Positions 57,168-64,000 of a DNA stretch of 64,000 nt are shown one piece after another; position 1 is the first letter of the stretch; every line of letters starts with the position of its first letter. The notes under the pieces were generated by a model. That model was not told where the DNA came from. It did no database searches and worked only from the letters and a program-made list of their open reading frames with translations. The DNA comes from Pseudomicrostroma phylloplanum. Its lineage: Eukaryota; Basidiomycota; Exobasidiomycetes; Microstromatales. A program made the position numbers and the translations under genes. The stretch spans positions 372,001-436,000 of the forward strand of contig BCHS01000016.1 of assembly GCA_039545275.1 (NCBI GenBank), read 5' to 3'.

Positions 57168-59844
57168 ATGTCTCGTCCTCGTTTCTTCAATGCTCCCCGC
57201 AAGGGCGAGAACTTCGAGCTGCGTGCCGATCTCAACTCGGAGTATCGCGATCGAAGGAGCGATGCCATCAAGAGGGTCATTGCCAACATGACTGTGGGCA
57301 AAGACGTCAGCGGCCTCTTCCCGGACGTCTTGAAGAATATGCAGACCGAAGATCTGGAGCAGAAGAAGCTCGTATACCTCTACCTCATCAACTATGCAAA
57401 GTCACAACCGGAGCTGGTCATCCTCGCAGTAAACACATTCGTAAAGGTAGGTAGGAAGCGAGGCGTGCGGCCACTGGCTACTTCGGAGCACGATACCTCG
57501 CATCACTGAAGCTTGAGCTCTACTCACATCATCCCCGTCAGGACACTGCCGATCCCAATCCACTGGTGCGAGCTCTAGCCATCCGGACAATGTCGATGCT
57601 CAGGGCGGAGAAGATCATCGACTACCTGTCAGACCCTCTGTCTCGGTGTCTCAAAGACGACAACCCCTATGTCAGGAAGACGGCTGCACTTTGTGTCGCA
57701 AAATTGTACGACATCAAGCCCGAGCTGGCAATCGAGGGTGGCTTCGTAGACTCCCTGAGGGAACTGGTGGCCGATAGCAATCCCATGGTGAGAAGGCGTT
57801 GCAGACATTGTGGGTAGTTGGGGACTGCCAAAGCTGACCATGCCTCGTCGTCGAATCTAGGTCGTTGCAAACGCCGTTACAGCTTTGACGGACATACACC
57901 AGACCGCCCTGGAGCAAGGCCTGGATACACTCTTCATCATCGATTCGGCAGTCCTGTCCAAGCTGCTCATTGCCTTGAACGAGTGCACAGAGTGGGGTAG
58001 GATAGCAATTTTGAACTCGTTGGCGCGATACAGGACTACAGATGAGAAAGAGGCTGAACACATCTGCGAGAGGGTCATGCCGCAATTCCAGCACGCCAAT
58101 GGAAGCGTAGTTCTCAGCGCCATCAAGGTGAGTCATGAGCGCCGCTATCGTGGAACAGCCGGGTTCGAGAATCGGCAAATAGGTCACGCTGGTCGCGGAA
58201 GACATTCTGACGAGTCGACGGCATGCTCTGTTCTCCCTCTTGGTCTCTGCAGGTCATCATGATCCACATGGACCACGTCGGCAAGCCTGAATTCGTCAAG
58301 CAGCTTGTACGCAAAATGGCCCCGCCCCTCGTCACCCTCGTGTCAGCCGCTCCTGAGGTACAGTGGGTCGCCCTGCGGAATATGAACCTCATTCTGCAGA
58401 AGAGACCAGAAGTCCTCTCTTCAGAACTTCGGATATTCTTTTGCAAGTACAATGACCCGTCCTACGTCAAGCTAGAAAAGTTGGAGATCATGATCAAGCT
58501 CGCCAACGAGAGAAACGTGGACATGCTACTCTCGGAGCTCAAAGAGTATGCCAGCGAAGTCGATCTCGACTTCGTCAGGAGGAGCATCAGGGCCATCGGG
58601 CAGTGCGCTATCAAGATCGATGCAGCAGCCGAGAGGTGCGTCCATGTGCTACTGGATCTCATTGCTACGAAGGTCACCTATGTTGTACAGGAAGCTGTCG
58701 TGGTCATCAAGGTGAGTTTCGTGGAGGTGATGAGCAGATGTGGAGCGTACACTGNCCCTCCATACCNCCCCTACCGCCACAGGACATCTTCCGGAAATAT
58801 CCTCAAAACTACGAGGGAGTCATACCCACGCTTTGTGCCAACTTGGAAGATCTTGACGAACCAGAGGCCAAAGCTTCTCTGGTCTGGATTCTCGGCGAGT
58901 ACGCAGACAAGATCGACAACTCAGAAGAGCTACTTGCTTCTTTCCTCGATGGCTTCGTCGACGAGCCCTACCAGGTCCAGTTCCAAACACTTGTCGCAAT
59001 CGTCAAGCTTTTCTTGAAGAAGCCGGATGGTGCAGCGCAGGGTATCGTGCAAAGAGTCCTCGAACTGGCCACTAAAGAGGCAGACAACCCCGATCTGAGA
59101 GACCGCGCATTCATCTACTGGCGGCTACTCAGCAGCTCTGATCCAGAGGCCGGCAGAGTGAGTAGCAGACCACTTTAATTGACACCGTGAATGGCACTGA
59201 CACCGTTCTTCACGGGCCTCTACCTTTTGCTAGTCCATTGTCCTGGCTTCGCGGCCCCCCATCTCCATTCCACTATCGACGATATCTCCCGCTCTTCTGG
59301 AAGAGCTGATCTCCGACCTCTCCTCCCTAGCTTCGGCCTACCACAAGCCAGCCTCCACCTTCATTGGGAAGGTCAAGTACGGTGCAGACTCGGCAAAGAA
59401 AGGGACGGCAGCAACGAGGGAGCAGGCATTGGCTACGGTCGTTCAGGGTCAAAATGCCGAAAACCTGCTTGATTTCGGAGAAGACGATGTGCAGAGTAGC
59501 ACCGGTGGCCTAGGGGCCCTGGATGAGATGATTCTGAACGACACACATGCATCTACACCAGGGCAGACCAACAGCACAGCGGCTGCGAGTAGCCAGTTGA
59601 ACGACCTTCTTGGCCTGTGAGTTGCTCTTTTCGCGAAAGTCTTTATCACTCGCTGACGCCTATCTGCTCCACCTTGCCTCACAGCTTCGACGCAGCACCC
59701 GGAGCAGAACAGCCGGGAGCCAAATCGGGCTTGGATGCCCTCTCCTCTCTGTCAGCATTGCCAATCTCCTCGTCCGCTCCAAGCAGCCGACCGTCTACAG
59801 CGCAGCAGACAAGCGGCAACGCAGATTTGTTGGATCTGCTGTAG
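57168..59844 (+). CDS. AP-1 complex beta subunit (beta-adaptin), without ear domain
   Basis: This is the large subunit of a clathrin adaptor that acts at the trans-Golgi network and endosomes. Seven exons (57168-57446, 57542-57787, 57861-58127, 58253-58711, 58783-59157, 59234-59616, 59685-59844) give 722 residues. The trunk is highly conserved: [83 protein letters not shown] and [15 protein letters not shown]. The hinge holds LLDFGEDD and LNDLLGL, and the protein ends in DLLDLL, a clathrin-box-like motif. The C-terminal appendage of animal beta-adaptins is absent. AP-2 beta cannot be fully excluded. Two unread bases lie in the fourth intron. Confidence 0.92.
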
Positions 59845-62760
59845 ATCATTTTAATGTCACTCCCATTGCATCTCATGAGCACTATTTTCTGAGCTACCCC
59901 ATTCCACCGTCATTGCCTGGTTAGCTGTCATCAGTCGCCGCTCATGGCAGCCTCGCGCGCATATTCACAGCTTTGTGCGTTGCACATCGCGCTACACCAA
60001 GTCGCTAGCCACAATCGACAGCACCACTGCCCTACGTCGTAGGTCTCGTGCTCCGTCGAGCATCGAACAACCTTACGCTCATCACACCCGGACGCCTTGG
60101 TACGCCTCTTGACCACAAAGGGGTGTCACGCGATTCGAGGAGGGGGCTGACTAGTGCTCGGTAACTATACGCAGTCCACACGCTGGCAAGTTCCATACCG
60201 GAGCGGCGTCGTGCACAGGTCTGCAAAGAGCGGAGCCACCATCACTCACTCGAACATCATTCGCAGCACCGTGTCAACACGGCAGCCATCGTCCGGTGCA
60301 CCAAGGCCACAGAAGCTTTCGAGGGGAGGTCGTACCTGTCACTGAGTGTGCTCGCGCATCGAGTCGATGCCTTCATGGCGTCCGCATCTAGGTGCATACC
60401 GCAGAGCGCGGATGTAGACCAATGCTACGCTTTGATGCAAATTTATAGGTCAACACCGACCCGGACGGGTCGGCGAAAAGTCATCGCAGCACCTTGTTGT
60501 GCTCTGACATGAGCACAGCGCATCTCTTTCTTCCCTCTTGGAGAGATACTGGTGGAAGGCACAGTCCGACAACATGAACGAGCTGCCCGCCTTGACACAA
60601 GCAGATGAGCCAATGATCTGTGTGACCTTGGTGGCTGTTCTACGAGCGGTTATCGGGGGTTCTTGCTGAGGCTGCACTGCTTGTGACGATACCATCCAGT
60701 GTCCGCCTCCTTACTATCGGCTTGGTACCTCTCGGTCTATTGTGCTTCTCTTGCCGGACAGAGTAACTGCTGACGCACTGCGAGGGACTGTCACCGCTCA
60801 AGACCAGTGTGCTTCATGAAAAAGTGAATGGAAAGACTTGCAGGCTCAGAAGCTCCGGCTGATGCCTGAGAGGATGCGCTCTTCGGCGTTGATCGACAGG
60901 CGCGATAGCGGTACAAGGTGCCGTCGTTCGATAACCGTGTGCTTCGGAGTCCGATCGCTCCTGAGTGACTACATACGACGCACTGCCGCGCTCGACCGCG
61001 TGCTTGTGTTACAGTGGATTCCATTGCTTCGCACTTGAGCGTTCGTTGTAGCGACGTACAGATTTACTGCCTCCCAGGACAGCATGAAAACAGCAACACC
61101 CCGTTGCTGTTTTCGACCCTGTGATCAGAGTCATGCAGATAGCTGCAGTACAGCGGGTCGATGGGCTAAAATTGAAAGTGCTTCAAGATCTGAAAGAAAG
61201 ATCCTGATACAGCGATTGGGCTTTCGACGTACTGGAGCCCTGGCGAGCTCTGCGTGCCTTTGCGAAGGGCAGGGAGGGGCATAGGTGAGTTTGCTGCTGT
61301 ACCGTATCATGGTATATAGCGCCAACAGTCTGAGAGTGTTGTGTCAAAAGCGACATTGCGCATCGATCATACCTCCTCTGTAGACGTCTACCAACATCGC
61401 GCCTGATACTGAAGATTGCGTCTTCGCGCCAAATCGGCACTCAGATGAATTTGACGCCGCTGTAGGCAGTCTTCCGTTCTTTGCTCCAGCTCGCTGCGGT
61501 TCGAGCTGACTTTTGGCCCGTCAGCCTAGTGTACTGTAGAGTCACCGTCAACAGAACAATGGAGCTGTACGCATGTCCCATTCGTGCGGCATGTTACTGC
61601 CAGGCGTCGTATCCATACTGTATGTGACAAACTGACGCACTCGGATGGGAGCTCGTTGCATTTACGACCGCAAAGGTCCAAGCGTCCAAGAGCAGCGCGA
61701 TGCAGCCGATGAAGCAGTATCATGCCACAGACGCTCGGTCCGCGAACAGGGCCATCGGCATGAGACATTCAGCACTGTACAGTATACCACGCGACCAGAG
61801 TTGACGTCAGTACGGCTACTGTAGACGAAAGAAGAGCCCGATTACATTCTCGTCCTGTACAGTACAATACTGTACAATACTGTACTGCTCTGTATGGTAA
61901 GTGTCTTCAACATGGTTTACACAGCTGAGCTTGTGTTTGACCTTTCCTTGTATCTGTGTGGTTGCTCTTGTAAGGGCGAATACTCTGTGCGTTTGGCTGG
62001 GCTTCAATACAGGACAAGTCAATCTCAATGCACCCGTGCGGGTTCCGGCACAATGACCGAGCGAAACTGCAAACTCTGACACAGCCCTTTGAGAGCCGGC
62101 AGTGAACGCGTTTCAATGCTGTTTGCTTGCAGTCGTCTGGTTCTATGATGCCATACTACAGTATGCTTTGGCCCGTGCAGAGGACGGTGCTGCCGATATG
62201 CGCTGTCTGTCAAACTCCATGTTGACCGTACAAAGGCACACATGTGATGCGCTTGCTAATCCTGGCTGGCAGGATGTGTACAGATACGGTACAGTACCAT
62301 AATGTAGTCGCTGCAGTCAAGTGCAGACGTAGACCACTGACCTTACAGTATTGCACTATTGAACGCAAGGCGGGAGATTTTGCGTGCCAGAATGAGAATA
62401 TTGCATCGTCGGAGGAGGGGGTTCGCAGAGCGTGCACATCGTGAGTCTCGCTTGCGCAGAATGCAAGTGGGGACAGTCGCACGACAGTGTACAAAGGCAG
62501 CCAAACTGCCTTCCTCGGCGCACACAGACGGATGAAGCAGCATTGAAACAGCACATCCAAAAGATGGGGTCGGTGCACCCGCACAAAAGTCCCGGAAAAG
62601 TTGTACAGGCCACAGTCGTACTGTACAGTAGCCGCGTGACATTGCCCTAGTGCGTGTTCTTAGCGGAAGCGTGGCTTACAGTAGCTTCACGCTCAGATCG
62701 TCAACTCAGGCGACCAGTCTGACGCGCCTTCAGTTGAAACCGAGGACTCCCCGTTGCGAC
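59845..62760. other. Gene-poor right-end region, part 1
   Basis: I find no convincing gene in these 2.9 kb. All frames on both strands are short (under about 125 codons), overlap one another and show no family motif. Base composition is less GC-rich and less codon-structured than in the rest of the window. From about 61.3 kb onward, TACAGTA/TACTGTA motifs accumulate. The region looks like subtelomeric or decayed mobile DNA. Confidence 0.55.
61529..62690. repeat. Cluster of palindromic TACTGTACAGTA-like motifs
   Basis: Variants of the self-complementary string occur many times here. Examples are GTACTGTAGA at 61,531, ATACTGTATG at 61,616, ACTGTACAGTATACC at 61,774, GTACAGTACAATACTG followed by a second copy at 61,857-61,890, ACTACAGTATG at 62,155, GGTACAGTACC at 62,288, TTACAGTATTG at 62,344 and TACTGTACAGTAG at 62,620. 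The spacing is irregular. The same string is rare in the housekeeping part of the window. Confidence 0.7.
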
Positions 62761-62763
62761 CCA

Positions 62764-62875
62764 ACGAGTAGATTTTGCACCATGTGCGTAATCCTGCAAC
62801 TGCAGTGAGTGATTCCCTCACTCAATTGCGTAACACTTGCACCTTGTGCGTAATTTTGCGCGGTTGACGAGTAGA
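62764..62875. repeat. Nested direct repeats around a short hairpin
   Basis: An outer direct repeat ACGAGTAGA stands at 62764-62772 and 62867-62875. Inside it, TTGCACC-TGTGCGTAAT occurs at 62775-62792 and 62837-62854 with one difference. Between these, TGAGTGA, a five-base spacer and TCACTCA form a perfect hairpin at 62806-62824. No gene overlaps it. Confidence 0.75.
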
Positions 62876-63027
62876 CATTGCAGCATATTGTCTAAAGCTC
62901 ACACCAGTGACATAGAAACCTCGGAAGAAGCTACGATATGACTCTCCTGCGTGTTGTACAGCTCAGTCCTTATGCTGTGACCGCCTCGCTGCTCTTTGCT
63001 TCGATCTTTCTTACGTCTCCTCTCCAG

Positions 63028-63170
63028 TGTACTCCTTTTGTCAGTCAATTCTAGCCAAAAGAGATCCAAAGTAGCAGTCTGCTCAGAAGTCTGGCAGCCT
63101 GCCTCGCACTTTAGCAATCTGAGCCTGAAATCAAGCCACAATTTAGCCAAGATCAGGCACTAGAGCAGTG
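63028..63170. repeat. Diverged repeat R1 (partner 63854-64000)
   Basis: This segment of about 145 bp aligns with the last 147 bp of the window at roughly three quarters identity by eye. Shared strings include TAGCAGTCTGCT, AGAAGTCTGGCA and TGCCTCGCACTTT. On the minus strand both copies read as related peptides (GCQTSEQTATLDLFWLELTD here and SCQTSKQTAILALIWLDLTD there), inside open frames at 62899-63150 and 63643-63981. Whether these are coding is not shown. Confidence 0.75.
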
Positions 63171-63853
63171 TGATGCGGCCAAAATTGAACCTGCATCCTG
63201 CCAAACTATTTTTGTCATGGCTAAAATTTGGGCCACCAGGCTAAAGTTGGCTGCAGGTGGCTAGAATTCATGTACCTAACCCTCAGTGTCTGGCGGTGGC
63301 GCCCTCTAGCATGGCTTGGCTATTGTTAACACCTGCAGTTTGTGCAAAACTACGCAAGTGTACTGCTGTTTTTACACATTTTTCTGCGAAATCACACGTC
63401 TATGCAATGATGCCACAATTGCTTGGCAAGATTGCAGAAATTACTCACTGACAGTGCAACCTCATGCGATTATGCGCAACACAGATTTGCAAGCTCAAGT
63501 GTATTCTTGGCAGCGGGCATTATTTTTCGTGGCAGCCAGACGCTGCTCAACTGCTGGACTTGGCGGGTGCGCTACACTGTGGCCAACCTTTACGCCAGAT
63601 GGCCAACAGTAAGGCGGGCTGTCAGACTCTAGGTCGAATTGCTCACCTCAACGCCATCTGGCCAGAGTCGAAGAATGCGACGAGTATGGCGTCTGTTCCC
63701 TCCGCCTTTCGTGCCTCATGCTGCACAGTACAAACCTCTGTCACCCTCTTCAGCTTGTCGAACATCTGCTGGATAACCAAGCTTTCCTGAGAGATAGGCA
63801 GTAGAGTAAGTCTCTTGGTGTTGGGATGCCCACAGCCTTCAAAGTGCTCGGGG
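63171..63853. other. Spacer between repeats R1 and R2, no gene supported
   Basis: The left part has several copies of a GGCTAAA-TT motif (63,180-63,265). CCTAACCCT at 63,275 resembles a telomere unit once only. The right part (63,643-63,853) carries the upstream half of a 112-codon minus-strand frame with no known motif. Confidence 0.5.
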
Positions 63854-64000
63854 TGTACTCTACTCTTATCGTCAGTCAAGTCTAGCCAGATCAGAGCCAG
63901 AATAGCAGTCTGCTTAGAAGTCTGGCAACTTGCCTCGCACTTTGCCAATCTGGACCTGAAAGCAAGACACACTTCAGCCAAGCTTGGGCACTGGAGCGGT
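63854..64000. repeat. Diverged repeat R2, cut by the window end
   Basis: This is the partner of R1 at 63028-63170 in the same orientation. It starts at TGTACTC and is still matching at the last base, so the repeat unit probably continues beyond the window. The spacing between the two copies is about 826 bp. Confidence 0.75.

Noticed and set aside
63275..63283. Telomere-like CCTAACCCT
   Set aside because: It is a single occurrence with no tandem array, so it cannot be called a telomere repeat.

Overview
The window looks like nuclear DNA of a basidiomycete fungus, most likely Ustilaginomycotina. The evidence is the proteins (GAPDH, eEF1B-gamma, APC1, EMC1, retromer Vps26, ARPC5, Ski3, AP-1 beta, LSm7, Dim1). 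There are GT-AG introns mostly about 65-125 nt long, very long exons (a 6.1 kb intron-free APC1, a 4.8 kb intron-free coiled-coil gene), GC-rich DNA, and a FunK1-type kinase, a family typical of fungi. The lineage is an inference; no rRNA or species marker is present. No rRNA, convincing tRNA, CRISPR array or complete transposon was seen.

Layout. (1) About 0.4-5.3 kb is an accessory block on the minus strand: four copies of a retrotransposon-Gag-like (capsid-type) gene. One copy is clearly decayed and three have open frames. No protease, reverse transcriptase, integrase or LTR was recognised. Copies 3 and 4 lie in a tandem duplication of about 1.3 kb. (2) 6.0-9.2 kb holds two highly expressed genes, GAPDH and eEF1B-gamma. 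(3) 9.4-23.3 kb holds a likely Mediator subunit 16, divergent from a POT1-like telomere protein, then ARPC5 (Arp2/3 complex), divergent from a 1594-residue coiled-coil protein of unknown role. (4) 23.5-29.0 kb holds a DUF1687/Fmp46-like thioredoxin-fold protein, a SAP-motif membrane protein and an unrecognised 658-residue protein. (5) 29.2-39.2 kb holds eIF2D, EMC1, the 18S rRNA dimethylase Dim1 and a secreted GH128 glucanase. (6) 39.3-48.3 kb holds APC1, VPS26 and LSM7. (7) 48.3-52.9 kb is a gene-poor patch with a FunK1-type kinase-like gene inserted between conserved genes. (8) 52.9-59.8 kb holds SKI3 divergent from AP-1 beta-adaptin. (9) 59.85-64.0 kb has no convincing gene. It holds palindromic TACTGTACAGTA-like motifs, a hairpin flanked by direct repeats and a diverged repeat pair of about 145 bp that runs off the end, so it resembles a subtelomeric or relic-transposon region.

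Most of the window is ordinary housekeeping DNA from unrelated pathways (glycolysis, translation, transcription, telomere, actin, ER membrane insertion, ribosome maturation, cell cycle, trafficking, RNA decay). Adjacent genes are mostly divergent or convergent pairs and form no operon-like pathway. The best candidates for something undescribed are the capsid-only Gag-like cluster at the left end and the repeat-rich gene desert at the right end.
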